DNA from: JAVJUV01 sp047314965
GTDB lineage: Bacteria > Pseudomonadota > Alphaproteobacteria > Rhodobacterales > Rhodobacteraceae
Direction: 5' to 3'
NCBI RefSeq assembly: GCF_047314965.1
Contig: NZ_JBLBVK010000055.1
Location: forward strand, 186,001-250,000
Length of the DNA: 64,000 nt
The position numbers were made by a program, and so were the translations under genes. Positions within the stretch are counted from its first letter, which is position 1. Every line of letters begins with the position of its first letter. Under the pieces are notes generated by a model. The model was not told the DNA's origin. It did not search any database and worked only from the letters and a program-made list of their open reading frames with translations. Positions 34,514-43,994 of the stretch are shown here, piece by piece.

Positions 34514-35635
34514 TTATTCGCCTCTGGCGTCAGACAAGGCAAGCGGCAACGCGGCTTCGAATTGATCCAGGTCCGCAGTTGTTCCGCAACTGATACGGAT
34601 GCAGCGATTGCCGGGCTCCGCAAAAGGCATGCGCACGAAGATGTCCCGCTCGACCAATGCCTTTAGTATCGCCTTCGCGAGTTCAGGTCCCCCGCCACAA
34701 TCGATCGTTACGAAATTCGTAGCAGACGGCAGAGGTTTCAATCCGTTCGTCCGCGCGATTCCCGCGATACGATCCCGTGATCGGGTGACTTCGTTCTTGA
34801 CCGTATCCAGCCAGGCCCCGTCCGCCAGCGCGGCGAGGGCTGAAGCCTGGCTGACACGCCCCATACCGAAATGGTTCCTGATCTTCTCGAAACTGCGGAT
34901 AAGCCCGCGCTCGCCAATGGCATAGCCTACACGCATTCCGGCCAAACCATATGCCTTCGAAAAGGTCCGCATCCGGATCACCTGCGGGTTCGAAGTATCG
35001 ATCCGGGGTATCGCGTCGTCGGGTGCGAACTCGGCATAAGCCTCGTCCAGCACAAGCAAGCAGCCTTCGGGAAGATCCGCGATCATATCATCGATCATGC
35101 CGGCGCTGTGCCATGACCCCATGGGATTGTCAGGATTGGCCAGGTAAACCAGTTTCGCACTGGTCTCGGAAACTGCCCTCAGCAACGCTTCGGGATCTTC
35201 CCTGTCGTCTCGGTAGGGGACCTTGGTCAGACCCGCACCAAATCCGGCCACATGGAAATTGAACGTCGGATAGGCACCATCCGACGTCACCACATGATCC
35301 CCCGGACCGGCGAACAACCGGACGACATACCCCAGAAGGCCGTCGATGCCCTCTCCGACGACGACTTCATCGGGAGCGACCTGATAGCGCTCCGCAAGCG
35401 CATGGCGAAGTTCGTGGTTCTCGGGATCGCCATACATCCAAGCCTCGGACGCCGCATCGCGGATCGCCTCGATGACCTTGGGAGAGGGACCGAAAACACT
35501 CTCGTTTGCGCCGATCCGGGCCTTGAACCGGTGCCCCCGAGAGCGCTCCAGCGCCTCAGGTCCGACGAATGGGACCGTGGCTGGAAGGCTGGCGGCAAGC
35601 GGGGTTTCACGGGGTCTCGACATGGGATTGATCAA
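34514..35635 (-). CDS. Class I/II PLP aminotransferase, histidinol-phosphate aminotransferase-like
   Basis: A 373-residue enzyme resembling HisC. It has the substrate-side ARIGANESVFGPSP, the aspartate region YLANPDNPMGSW, and the Schiff-base lysine in RTFSKAYGLAGMRVGYA. The C-terminal arginine that binds the substrate carboxylate is in CIRISCGT. Several HisC-like enzymes act on aromatic amino acids instead, and none of the his genes is nearby, so histidine synthesis is not proven. It follows the decarboxylase gene on the same strand, 130 bases apart. Confidence 0.85.
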   Translation of the reverse strand: MINPMSRPRETPLAASLPATVPFVGPEALERSRGHRFKARIGANESVFGPSPKVIEAIRDAASEAWMYGDPENHELRHALAERYQVAPDEVVVGEGIDGLLGYVVRLFAGPGDHVVTSDGAYPTFNFHVAGFGAGLTKVPYRDDREDPEALLRAVSETSAKLVYLANPDNPMGSWHSAGMIDDMIADLPEGCLLVLDEAYAEFAPDDAIPRIDTSNPQVIRMRTFSKAYGLAGMRVGYAIGERGLIRSFEKIRNHFGMGRVSQASALAALADGAWLDTVKNEVTRSRDRIAGIARTNGLKPLPSATNFVTIDCGGGPELAKAILKALVERDIFVRMPFAEPGNRCIRISCGTTADLDQFEAALPLALSDARGE

Positions 35636-35679
35636 GCACTTTCACCGGGACGGGCGCAAGCGCATTTCCTACCCTTGCA

Positions 35680-35719
35680 TCCGGCATCGGGTGGCAAAAA
35701 CGCCTCTCCCGATACCGGA
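35680..35719 (-). terminator. Imperfect hairpin between decarboxylase and aminotransferase genes
   Basis: Twelve-base arms TCCGGCATCGGG and CCCGATACCGGA pair with a single mismatch around a 16-base loop. It starts 46 bases beyond the decarboxylase stop. No uridine tract follows on the minus strand, so termination is not certain. Confidence 0.4.
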
Positions 35720-35765
35720 CACACGGTCTCCACACGAGGAGTGGATGTCCTCCGGGGCCGGAGGA

Positions 35766-36926
35766 TCAGATCACCACGACGTCCAGCGGAGGGAACCCGT
35801 TGAACCCGACGGAGGAATAGGATGTCGTGTAGGCGCCAGTGTTGCGGATCACGATCTTGTCTCCCGCCTTCAGCGTCAGAGGCAGATTCACGGGACGCTT
35901 TTCGTACAGCACGTCAGCACTGTCGCAGGAAGGCCCGGCAAGGATACAGGGGCCCATCGGATCCGCGTCGCGGCGCGTTGCGAACTGGTAACGGATCGCC
36001 TCGTCCATCGTCTCGGCCAGGCCAGAGAACTTGCCGATGTCCAGATAGACCCAACGGTGAAGATCGTCCGCGGTCTTGCGGCTGACCAGCAGCACTTCGG
36101 CCGCGATGACACCTGCGTTGGCGACCATGCCACGCCCCGGCTCGGCCATGACGTCGACATTCCCGAAACGGGCCCGGACGCGCTCGATCACGCCGCGTGC
36201 ATAGACCTCGGGCGCTTCGATCTCCTCGCCATAGAAGGCCGGGAACCCGCCGCCAATATTCAGAAGCGTCAACTCGTGCCCTTCGGCCTTCGCAGCCGCC
36301 CAAGTCTCGGCGATTTCATCCAGCGTCGAATCCCACATGTCAGCGCGGCGCGTCTGGCTACCCACGTGGAACGAGAAGCCCATCGGCTTCAGCCCCATCA
36401 GGACCGCAGTGTCGAGAAGCTCCAGCGCGCCGGCACGATCACAACCAAACTTGCGGCTAAGTGGCCAGTCGGCCTGACTGTTGTTGACCAGCAGCCGGAT
36501 GTAAACCTGAGCGCCGGGCGCATGGAGCGCGATCTTGGCCAGTTCCTCTTCCGCATCCGCGGCAAAGACCCGCACGCCTGCTTCCCAGGCGAATGCAATG
36601 TCCGAAGGGCGCTTCACCGTGTTTCCGAAGCTGATCGTCTCGGGCCGCGCGCCCTGGCTTAGGCAAAGCTCGATCTCGCCGCGCGACGCGGCATCGAAAT
36701 GGCAGCCCAGCGAGGCAAGACGCTCGATGATCGCGCGCTCCGGGTTCGCTTTCACGGCATAGTGGATATGCGCATCCCCAAGACCGGCCTTCAAAGCGGC
36801 GAAGTTCCGCGAAACCTGGTCGAGGTCCAGAACAACCGTCGGGCGGTCGAAGCTGTGACTGTTCGCAAAGGTTTCAGCACGGGACAGGGATTGTTTGGGC
36901 TCGAAGCCCAGCGCATGCAGTGTCAT
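35766..36926 (-). CDS. Group IV PLP decarboxylase (ornithine/lysine decarboxylase, eukaryote-like)
   Basis: A 386-residue alanine-racemase-fold decarboxylase. The Schiff-base lysine lies in IHYAVKANPERAIIERLA, and HVGSQTRRADMW carries the His that stacks on the cofactor. The glycine loop is LLNIGGGFPAFYG, and the substrate cysteine and aspartate are in GPSCDSADVLYEKRP. It would convert ornithine to putrescine and possibly lysine to cadaverine. The start at 36926 (MTLHALGFEP) has GGAG at ideal spacing; the ATG at 36932 immediately upstream is less well placed. Polyamine synthesis is the probable role. Confidence 0.9.
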   Translation of the reverse strand: MTLHALGFEPKQSLSRAETFANSHSFDRPTVVLDLDQVSRNFAALKAGLGDAHIHYAVKANPERAIIERLASLGCHFDAASRGEIELCLSQGARPETISFGNTVKRPSDIAFAWEAGVRVFAADAEEELAKIALHAPGAQVYIRLLVNNSQADWPLSRKFGCDRAGALELLDTAVLMGLKPMGFSFHVGSQTRRADMWDSTLDEIAETWAAAKAEGHELTLLNIGGGFPAFYGEEIEAPEVYARGVIERVRARFGNVDVMAEPGRGMVANAGVIAAEVLLVSRKTADDLHRWVYLDIGKFSGLAETMDEAIRYQFATRRDADPMGPCILAGPSCDSADVLYEKRPVNLPLTLKAGDKIVIRNTGAYTTSYSSVGFNGFPPLDVVVI

Positions 36927-37229
36927 GGTCATCTCCAATAGACCCGGCCATATATGGCCGCTCAGTTCCAAGGGAGACGTTACCGTCGCTGCATAAACGC
37001 GTGGGACTTGACCCGTGGCCAGAGGCGCGTGCGTTGGCGTCTTGCACGCGCATATGGGGCCAATCCGCGAGTCGCGCAAGTGGGAAAATCACGTGGATTG
37101 TCCGGAGCCTCGCAACTGTGTCCGTATTGCTCATCCAAAAGAATCTTCGGCACGAGTTGCAGCCGCCACAAAGACACCGATACGATCGCCATGAGTCAAA
37201 TAAGGTCAGCGCAACAGAGAGTTCGCCCG

Positions 37230-37934
37230 ATGCCTCAACCTTCTGCCCACCCGGGAGACCCCCACTACCTGACCCGAAGCGGCTGGCTCCGAGCTGCCGT
37301 TCTGGGTGCGAATGACGGGATCGTATCGATCTCTTCGCTTGTCGTCGGTGTCGCTGCTGCCGACCCAAGTTCCAGCGCAGTGATGATCGCTGGCGTTGCC
37401 GGTCTTGCCGCCGGCGCGATGTCGATGGCCGCCGGAGAATACGTTTCCGTATCCTCGCAATCCGATACCGAACGGGCCGATGTCGCCCGCGAATCCGAAG
37501 CATTGCGTGATCTTCCGGACGAGGAACTGGCGGAACTTGCTGCCATCTACCGGGAAAAGGGCCTGTCGGAGGAAACGGCCCTTCGGGTGGCAAAGGAGCT
37601 GACGGCAAATGATGCCCTTGGCGCCCATGTTCGTGACGAACTGGGCCTGTCAGAAATCCATGCGGCGAACCCTTTGCAGGCCGCCTTCGCGTCAGGATTA
37701 ACCTTTAGCGTTGCGGCCGCGGTTCCTCTGGTCGCGGCATATCTCGCCCCCGAAGGCATGATCATCCCCGTTGTCCTCGTTGTGACGGTCATCGCTCTGG
37801 CCGCGCTCGGTGCCCTGGGGGCAAAGGCCGGTGCCGCACCCGTTCTTCGCGCCACGGTCCGGGTCGTCACCTGGGGCGTGTTCGCCATGGCAATAACGGC
37901 CGGGATAGGAAGGCTCTTCGGTGTAAGTGTTTGA
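37230..37934 (+). CDS. VIT1/CCC1-family metal transporter
   Basis: About 234 residues. The N-terminal motif GWLRAAVLGANDGIVSISSL and the glycine/methionine-rich helix GLAAGAMSMAAGEYVSVSSQ identify the VIT1/CCC1 family of iron/manganese exporters, which face the cytoplasm with a carboxylate-rich metal site (LRDLPDEELAELAAIYREKG). Five membrane segments fit the family. The ATG at 37230 (MPQPSAHPGD) is chosen; an in-frame ATG at 37191 would add 13 residues, and neither has a strong ribosome site. It may limit cytoplasmic iron or manganese. Confidence 0.85.
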   Translation: MPQPSAHPGDPHYLTRSGWLRAAVLGANDGIVSISSLVVGVAAADPSSSAVMIAGVAGLAAGAMSMAAGEYVSVSSQSDTERADVARESEALRDLPDEELAELAAIYREKGLSEETALRVAKELTANDALGAHVRDELGLSEIHAANPLQAAFASGLTFSVAAAVPLVAAYLAPEGMIIPVVLVVTVIALAALGALGAKAGAAPVLRATVRVVTWGVFAMAITAGIGRLFGVSV

Positions 37935-38063
37935 TACGGATCGACGGGTCCGGGTAATGCGTCCCATCGCAACTTATGTCCGAAATCAAACTCTTGTTGA
38001 CGCAAACGGACAATCCGTTCGTCGTGTGATCAGCAATTGTCAGCTCCAAATGGGAGACACTTC

Positions 38064-39017
38064 ATGAAAATCGGCTTCATCGGATTGGGCAACGTCGGCG
38101 GAAAACTGGCAGGCTCGATCCTTCGCAACGGCTTCGATCTGACAGTGCGGGATCTGGACCGCAGCGTTGCCGAGCCATTTCTCGCCAAGGGGGCGCATTG
38201 GGCTGACAGCCCGGCCCAGATGGCGCGCGACTGCGACCTCGTGATCACCTGCCTGCCCTCGCCCGCAGCCTGCGCAGCAGTCATGGAGGGTGAAGATGGC
38301 ATCCTTCAGGGCCTCGCCCCCGGCAAGATCTGGGCCGAGATGTCCACCACCGACGCTTCCGAGATGGCCCGCCTTGCCGCCCGTGTCGCAGAAACCGGGG
38401 CAGCCGCCATCGAGTGCCCCGTCTCGGGCGGCTGCCATCGTGCTGCGACAGGGAACATCTCGATCTTCGCCGGCTGCGACCGCGAGACCTTCGAGCGGAT
38501 GCTGCCCGTCCTGACCGTTCTTGGCCGCCGCGTCCTGCACACCGGCCCCATTGGCACGGCCTCGACACTGAAGGTGATGACCAACTATCTCGCCACCGCG
38601 AACCTGCTGACCCTCTGCGAGGCGCTCGTCACCATGAAGGCCGCAGGCCTCGACCTCGGCACCACCTACGAGGCGATCAAGATCTCCTCCGGCACAAGTT
38701 TCGTCCACGAGACCGAAAGCCAGGTCATCCTCAACGGTTCGCGCACCATCGACTTCACGATGGACCTCGTGCTCAAGGATATCGGTCTCTTCCACAAGAT
38801 CGCCGAAGATCATGGCGTGCCGCTCGAAATCTCGCCCCTGATGATCGAGATCTTCAAGGACGGCCAGAAGCGCTATGGCGCCCGCGCCCAGTCCGACGAC
38901 ATCATCCGGCGGCTGGAAGAGGCGACTGGGCTCGACATCACCGCTCCCGGATTTCCCGCCGAGATGATCGACGACGAACCCGAGGAAAGGGGTTACGAGG
39001 TCGTCCCGCCGCGCTAA
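38064..39017 (+). CDS. 3-Hydroxyisobutyrate/beta-hydroxyacid dehydrogenase family oxidoreductase
   Basis: A 317-residue NAD(P)-dependent enzyme. It starts MKIGFIGLGNVGGKLAGSIL, the nucleotide loop, followed by the family's substrate region CPVSGGCHRAATGNISIFA and the catalytic lysine in LKVMTNYLATANLL. Substrates of this family include 3-hydroxyisobutyrate and tartronate semialdehyde, and the exact one cannot be decided. It is the first of three closely spaced genes in one direction (10 and 7 bases apart). Confidence 0.88.
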   Translation: MKIGFIGLGNVGGKLAGSILRNGFDLTVRDLDRSVAEPFLAKGAHWADSPAQMARDCDLVITCLPSPAACAAVMEGEDGILQGLAPGKIWAEMSTTDASEMARLAARVAETGAAAIECPVSGGCHRAATGNISIFAGCDRETFERMLPVLTVLGRRVLHTGPIGTASTLKVMTNYLATANLLTLCEALVTMKAAGLDLGTTYEAIKISSGTSFVHETESQVILNGSRTIDFTMDLVLKDIGLFHKIAEDHGVPLEISPLMIEIFKDGQKRYGARAQSDDIIRRLEEATGLDITAPGFPAEMIDDEPEERGYEVVPPR

Positions 39018-39026
39018 GGTAGGGAT

Positions 39027-39659
39027 ATGCCGGACGATCCCGATCTCGAAAGCGCCTATGCGCTGGAAACGGCCGAAGACAATCTTCGGCTCTACCGGAC
39101 GTGGGCCCGAACCTATGACACCGATTTCGTCGAAGCGACCACCTATCGCTTCCCCGAGATTGTCGTGCGCACCTATCTGGAATCCGGCGGCGGAGAACCC
39201 TGTCTCGACGTCGGCTGCGGCACCGGAGCGCTGGCCGAACACTTTCCGGACGGCACGGTTCTCGACGGGCTGGACCTTTCGCCCGAGATGCTGGACGTCG
39301 CGCGCGGCAAGGGCCGCTACCGAACCCTGATCGAGGCCAACCTGAAAGAGCCTCTCGCCATTCCCAACGCCAGCTACGCAGGCCTCGTCAGTTCAGGCAC
39401 CTTCACCCATGGCCATGTCGGTGCCGAGGCTGTGCTGGAACTGGTGCGCATCCTCGCGCCCGGGGCGCGGGCCGTCATCACCGTGCGCCCGCAGGTCTGG
39501 ATGGCGATGGGGTTCGAGCCGTGTTTCGAGGCCCTCGCCAGCGACGGTCTGGTGACGCCGCCCCACCTGGCCGAGGAGTTGGTCTATGCCGATCCCGAGC
39601 GGGCTCCCGAGGGTCATGGCCAGGACACCGGCTATATCGTCACTTTTCGACGCCTCTGA
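39027..39659 (+). CDS. SAM-dependent methyltransferase
   Basis: A 210-residue class I methyltransferase. The SAM-binding loop is CLDVGCGTGALAEHF at about residue 57, with the acidic post-motif in DGLDLSPEMLDVARGKGRY. The substrate is not evident: the fold is shared by small-molecule and protein enzymes. It sits 10 bases after the beta-hydroxyacid dehydrogenase and 7 bases before the pseudouridine synthase, so the three are probably co-transcribed. Confidence 0.85.
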   Translation: MPDDPDLESAYALETAEDNLRLYRTWARTYDTDFVEATTYRFPEIVVRTYLESGGGEPCLDVGCGTGALAEHFPDGTVLDGLDLSPEMLDVARGKGRYRTLIEANLKEPLAIPNASYAGLVSSGTFTHGHVGAEAVLELVRILAPGARAVITVRPQVWMAMGFEPCFEALASDGLVTPPHLAEELVYADPERAPEGHGQDTGYIVTFRRL

Positions 39660-39665
39660 ACCGCC

Positions 39666-40208
39666 ATGCCCCGCGTCATCCTGTTCAACAAGCCCATGGG
39701 TGTGCTGACCCAATTCACCGACACTAAGAACCCAACACCCCGCCCCACACTCTCGGGTTTCGGCCTGCCGCCTGGTGTCTATGCCGCCGGCCGTCTCGAC
39801 CGCGACAGTGAGGGGTTGCTGGTTCTGACCGATGACGGCAGGCTTCAGGCCCGGATCGCCTCGCCCAAGGCGCGGACCGAGAAAACCTATCTCGTGCAGG
39901 TCGAGGGCGACCCGTCGGAGGACGATCTGGAGCCGCTCCGAAAGGGCCTGGTGCTCAAGGACGGAAAGACGCGCCCGGCGAAGGTCCGGCGCATCGATAC
40001 CCCAGGCATCTGGGACCGCGACCCGCCGGTCAGGGTTCGCAAAACGATCCCCGACCGCTGGCTGGAAATCACGATCACCGAAGGCCGGAACCGGCAGGTG
40101 CGCCGCATGACGGCGGCGATCGGGTTTCCCACGCTGCGCCTGATCCGCTGGCGCGTCGGCGACTGGACGCTCGACGGTCTCGCTCCCGGAGATTGGCGCG
40201 AAGTCTGA
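39666..40208 (+). CDS. rRNA pseudouridine synthase, RluE/RsuA type
   Basis: A 180-residue RsuA-superfamily enzyme lacking the S4 domain, as in RluE, which modifies 23S rRNA in E. coli. The catalytic aspartate lies in YAAGRLDRDSEGLLVLTDDG. Further landmarks are LAS-type PKARTEKTYLVQVEGDP and EGRNRQVRRMTAAIGFPTLR. The size matches RluE (about 180-210 residues). It is the last gene of the three-gene group. Confidence 0.9.
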   Translation: MPRVILFNKPMGVLTQFTDTKNPTPRPTLSGFGLPPGVYAAGRLDRDSEGLLVLTDDGRLQARIASPKARTEKTYLVQVEGDPSEDDLEPLRKGLVLKDGKTRPAKVRRIDTPGIWDRDPPVRVRKTIPDRWLEITITEGRNRQVRRMTAAIGFPTLRLIRWRVGDWTLDGLAPGDWREV

Positions 40209-40336
40209 CCGTTAAAGACCTATTGTAAATCTCTGGCAATCGCACAATCTGATCAACGCGCGCGCCGCCACGCGTCATGTCAGAATTGATTCTCAACCTC
40301 CCGGCAGGCGGCCCGGCCCTCAGAAGGATCAGGCGC

Positions 40337-40744
40337 ATGATGATAGTGCGCTGCTACCTCGCCCCGTCTTCCATCGAAGGACTGGGCGTCTTTTGTCATG
40401 ACGATATCAAGAAGGGTCAGAACGTCTGGATCAGCGACCCGATCCTGGACCACCGCATCCCCGTTTCGAAGCTAGCGGAAGTCCCGCCGCACGTGGCCGA
40501 ATTCCTCGACCGCTACAGCTACCCCGATTGGGGTAATCCGGGATACCTTGTACTCGAATCCGACGAAGGCCGCTTCATGAACCATGCGGACGAGCCCAAT
40601 CTCGACTTCTCGGACGGCGTGCAAGGCCTCGCCGTCGTCGACATCCCTGCCGGGACGGAACTCACCTGCCACTACGCGACCTTCACCGAGGGTGCGATCG
40701 TGATGCAGCCGCCACGGCACCGGGTTTCTGCTGTGGCACTCTAA
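40337..40744 (+). CDS. SET-domain protein
   Basis: A 135-residue protein that is almost entirely a SET domain. Diagnostic stretches are SSIEGLGVFCHDDIKKGQNV, the SAM/knot residues FMNHADEPNLDF, and the ending GTELTCHYATF. Such short bacterial SET proteins are candidate lysine methyltransferases, but no partner is known here. The ATG at 40337 is preceded by AGAAGGATCAGG; the upstream reading from 40277 is not conserved-looking. No close neighbour in the same direction. Confidence 0.8.
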   Translation: MMIVRCYLAPSSIEGLGVFCHDDIKKGQNVWISDPILDHRIPVSKLAEVPPHVAEFLDRYSYPDWGNPGYLVLESDEGRFMNHADEPNLDFSDGVQGLAVVDIPAGTELTCHYATFTEGAIVMQPPRHRVSAVAL

Positions 40745-40801
40745 GGCGCAACTCCCGCGTTCATCCTTTCGGGAACACTCCCGCCAACGGCACGAAAGAA
40801 G

Positions 40802-40825
40802 GGGCCGTGGCGTCAGCCACGGCCC
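40802..40825 (-). terminator. Intrinsic terminator of the pntAB operon
   Basis: Perfect 10-bp stem GGGCCGTGGC / GCCACGGCCC with a GTCA loop, 29 bases after the pntB stop. On the minus strand it is followed by CTTCTTTC, a pyrimidine tail compatible with intrinsic termination. It also lies beyond the SET gene and could serve the plus strand. Confidence 0.65.
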
Positions 40826-40854
40826 TCTCGCGACGCCGAAGGCGGCGCAAAATC

Positions 40855-42294
40855 CTATTCGACCTTGGGCAGGAGGCTATCCACCGAAGCCTTGGCATCG
40901 CCATAGAACATCCGCGTATTCTCCTTGTAGAAGAGCGGGTTCTCGATACCGGAATAGCCCGTGCCCTGTCCGCGTTTCGAGACGAACACCTGCTTGGCTT
41001 TCCAGACTTCCAGAACCGGCATGCCGGCAATCGGAGAATTCGGATCGTCCTGCGCGGCCGGGTTCACGATGTCGTTCGAACCGATGACGATCACCACGTC
41101 GGTCGAGGGGAAGTCCTCGTTGATCTCGTCCATTTCCAGCACGATGTCGTAAGGAACCTTCGCCTCGGCCAGAAGCACGTTCATGTGCCCTGGCAGACGG
41201 CCCGCAACCGGGTGGATCGCGAAACGCACCTCCTTGCCGGCCGCGCGCAGCTTGCGCGTCAGTTCGGCCACGGCCTGCTGCGCCTGCGCCACCGCCATGC
41301 CATAGCCCGGCACGATAATCACGCTGTCGGCGTCGTTCAGCGCCGCCGCCACGCCATCCGCATCAATCGCCACCTGTTCGCCCTCGACCGCCGCCTGCGC
41401 GCCCTGCGGGCCGCCAAAGCCGCCCAGGATCACGCTGACGAAGGACCGGTTCATGGCCTTGCACATGATATAGGACAGGATCGCACCGGACGAGCCGACC
41501 AGCGCACCGACAACGATCAGAAGGTCGTTGCCCAGAGAGAAGCCGATCGCCGCCGCGGCCCAGCCGGAATAGCTGTTCAGCATCGACACCACCACGGGCA
41601 TGTCCGCGCCGCCGATCCCCATGATCAGGTGATAGCCGATGAACAGCGCCGCCAGCGTCATCAGGAACAGCGGGATGAAGCCGCCGGTATTGAAGTACCA
41701 GATCAGGCAGAAAACCGAGATCGCCGCCGCACTGGCATTCAGAAGATGTCCGCCGGGCAGTTTCTCGGCAGCGCTGGTCACGCGGCCCGACAGCTTGCCA
41801 TAGGCGATGACCGAGCCTGTGAAGGTCACGGCGCCGATAAAGACACCTAGGAACAGCTCGACAGCCAGGATGTTCAGCTCGACCGTCGTCTTCTTGGCGA
41901 TCAGTTGACCGAAAGTGCCCAGTTCCTTGACGTCACCGCCGCTGGCCAGCACACCCGCCACGTTGCCGATCTCGAAATGGGCGTTGAAGCCCACGAAGAC
42001 CGCGGCCAGACCGACCAGAGAGTGCATTGCAGCCACTAGCTCCGGCATCTGCGTCATCTGCACGCGCTGCGCGAGGATCACGCCGATCACCGCTCCGCCT
42101 GCGATCAGGATGATGGACAAAAGCCAGAGGCCAGCGCCCGGTCCGATCAGAGTGGCCAGCACGGCCAGCGCCATGCCCACGATGCCATACCAGATCGCCC
42201 GCTTTGCGCTTTCCTGGTTCTTCAGACCACCCAGCGCGAGGATGAAGAGAACCGCCGCGACCACATAGGCCGCTGTCGTGAATCCGAAATCCAT
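40855..42294 (-). CDS. pntB: NAD(P) transhydrogenase subunit beta
   Basis: A 479-residue subunit of the membrane proton-translocating transhydrogenase. Eight or nine membrane helices fill the first 270 residues, with the hydrophilic NADP(H) domain (dIII) behind. Domain III shows GYGMAVAQAQQAVAEL and IGSNDIVNPAAQDDPNSPIA, with the ending KASVDSLLPKVE. It uses the proton gradient to drive hydride transfer from NADH to NADP+. It lies 16 bases downstream of pntA. It could link NADH formed by the Hox hydrogenase to NADPH. Confidence 0.96.
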   Translation of the reverse strand: MDFGFTTAAYVVAAVLFILALGGLKNQESAKRAIWYGIVGMALAVLATLIGPGAGLWLLSIILIAGGAVIGVILAQRVQMTQMPELVAAMHSLVGLAAVFVGFNAHFEIGNVAGVLASGGDVKELGTFGQLIAKKTTVELNILAVELFLGVFIGAVTFTGSVIAYGKLSGRVTSAAEKLPGGHLLNASAAAISVFCLIWYFNTGGFIPLFLMTLAALFIGYHLIMGIGGADMPVVVSMLNSYSGWAAAAIGFSLGNDLLIVVGALVGSSGAILSYIMCKAMNRSFVSVILGGFGGPQGAQAAVEGEQVAIDADGVAAALNDADSVIIVPGYGMAVAQAQQAVAELTRKLRAAGKEVRFAIHPVAGRLPGHMNVLLAEAKVPYDIVLEMDEINEDFPSTDVVIVIGSNDIVNPAAQDDPNSPIAGMPVLEVWKAKQVFVSKRGQGTGYSGIENPLFYKENTRMFYGDAKASVDSLLPKVE

Positions 42295-42310
42295 GTCTCC
42301 GCCCCTCGCC

Positions 42311-43882
42311 TTAAGACTTCTGGAACATGGCGAGCATGCGACGCGTCACCATGAAGCCACCGAAGATGTTGATGCCGGCCATGAAGACCGAAAGCGCGGC
42401 CAGCAGGATAACCAGGAACGATCCCGATCCGATCTGCATCAGCGCACCGACAATGATGATCGACGAGATCGCGTTCGTGACCGCCATCAACGGGGTGTGC
42501 AACGAGTGCGCCACGCCCCAGATCACCTGGAAGCCCACGAAAACCGCCAGCACGAAGACGATGAAATGCTGCATGAAGCTCGCCGGAGCCCAAAGCCCCA
42601 CAAGCAGCATCAAAGCGCCGCCTATGCCCAGAAGCGCGAACTGGTTCCGCGTCTCCTTCTTGAACGCCGCAATTTCCGCAGCCTTCTTTTCCTCGACCGT
42701 GAGTTCTTTCGGCTTCTCCTTCTTCGGAGCGGCCGCGATGGCCTGCACCTTCGGCGGCGGGGGCGGCCACGTGATCTCGCCCGCATGGGTCACCGTCGCG
42801 CCGCGGATCACGTCGTCTTCCATGTTGTGAACGACCTGCCCGTCCTTGCCGGGGGTCAGATCGCTCATCATGTGACGCACGTTGGTCGAGTAGAGCAGCG
42901 AAGACTGCGTGGCCATGCGGGACGGGAAATCGGTGTAACCGACGATGGTAACCCCATTATCCGTCACGATTTTTTCGTCCTTGACGGTCATCTCACAGTT
43001 GCCGCCCCGCTCGGCCGCCAGATCGACGATCACACTGCCCGGCTTCATCATCTCGACCATGTCCTTGGTCCAGAGAACCGGCGCGTCCCGGTTCGGGATC
43101 AGGGCCGTGGTGATGACGATGTCGATATCCGGCGCAAGTTCGCGGAACTTCTTGAGCTGTGCCTCGCGGAACTCGGGGCTCGATGGCGCGGCGTAGCCAC
43201 CTGTCGCGGCACCATCCTGCGTCTGCTCGTCAAAATCGAGGTACACGAATTCGGCGCCCATCGATTCGATCTGCTCGGCCACTTCGGGGCGCACGTCAAA
43301 GGCGTAGGTGATCGCGCCAAGCGATGTGGCCGTACCGATGGCGGCAAGGCCGGCAACGCCGGCGCCGACGATCAGGACCTTCGCCGGGGGCACTTTGCCC
43401 GCCGCGGTAACCTGCCCCGTGAAGAAACGGCCAAAGTTGTTTCCCGCTTCGATAACAGCACGATATCCGGCGATGTTCGCCATGGACGACAGCGCGTCCA
43501 TCTTCTGGGCCCGGCTGATCCGGGGGACCATGTCCATCGCGATGACGTTGGCCTTCTGAGCCTTGGCGGCCTCCAGAAGCTTCTCGTTCGCGGCCGGGTA
43601 AAAGAAGGAGATCAGCGTCTGGCCTTCGGACAGCTTCTTCGTCTCCGAATCCGAAGGCGGACGCACCTTGGCGACAACATCGGCTTCCTTCCAAAGCGCC
43701 GCAGCCGTGACCACCTTGACACCGGCAGCCTCGTAGGCCGCGTCGCCGAACCCGGCCAGGAGGCCGGCACCTTTCTCGATCAGGCACTCGTAGCCCAACT
43801 TCTGCAGGTCCTTGGCGCTCTGCGGCGTCATCGCAACGCGCGCTTCGCCGGCGGCGGTCTCTTTAGGCGCACCGATCTTCAT
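42311..43882 (-). CDS. pntA: NAD(P) transhydrogenase subunit alpha (undivided type)
   Basis: A 523-residue subunit that combines the NAD(H)-binding domain I (residues 1-380) and the four-helix membrane part, as in E. coli. Many alphaproteobacteria instead split it into PntAA and PntAB. It starts MKIGAPKETAAGEARVAMTP. The Rossmann loop is VLIVGAGVAGLAAIGTATSL. A charged, alanine- and lysine-rich linker (AAPKKEKPKELTVEEKKAAE) precedes the membrane helices. The start at 43882 follows GGGGGACAGCCA; the in-frame ATG at 43918 gives a non-conserved leader. First gene of the operon. Confidence 0.95.
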   Translation of the reverse strand: MKIGAPKETAAGEARVAMTPQSAKDLQKLGYECLIEKGAGLLAGFGDAAYEAAGVKVVTAAALWKEADVVAKVRPPSDSETKKLSEGQTLISFFYPAANEKLLEAAKAQKANVIAMDMVPRISRAQKMDALSSMANIAGYRAVIEAGNNFGRFFTGQVTAAGKVPPAKVLIVGAGVAGLAAIGTATSLGAITYAFDVRPEVAEQIESMGAEFVYLDFDEQTQDGAATGGYAAPSSPEFREAQLKKFRELAPDIDIVITTALIPNRDAPVLWTKDMVEMMKPGSVIVDLAAERGGNCEMTVKDEKIVTDNGVTIVGYTDFPSRMATQSSLLYSTNVRHMMSDLTPGKDGQVVHNMEDDVIRGATVTHAGEITWPPPPPKVQAIAAAPKKEKPKELTVEEKKAAEIAAFKKETRNQFALLGIGGALMLLVGLWAPASFMQHFIVFVLAVFVGFQVIWGVAHSLHTPLMAVTNAISSIIIVGALMQIGSGSFLVILLAALSVFMAGINIFGGFMVTRRMLAMFQKS

Positions 43883-43994
43883 TGGCTGTCCCCCGTCACT
43901 TTCGTTTTGCCCGAACATGGGTCGAAATCCCGCGCTGTCTAGCGGTCGGATGAATCTTTCACAAGCGGATCAAACAGCGCATCATCATTCTGCG

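Noticed and set aside
38040..39242. 400-codon minus-strand frame
   Set aside because: Antisense of the beta-hydroxyacid dehydrogenase and methyltransferase genes.
42278..43942. 554-codon plus-strand frame
   Set aside because: Antisense of pntA; histidine- and arginine-rich with no family likeness.
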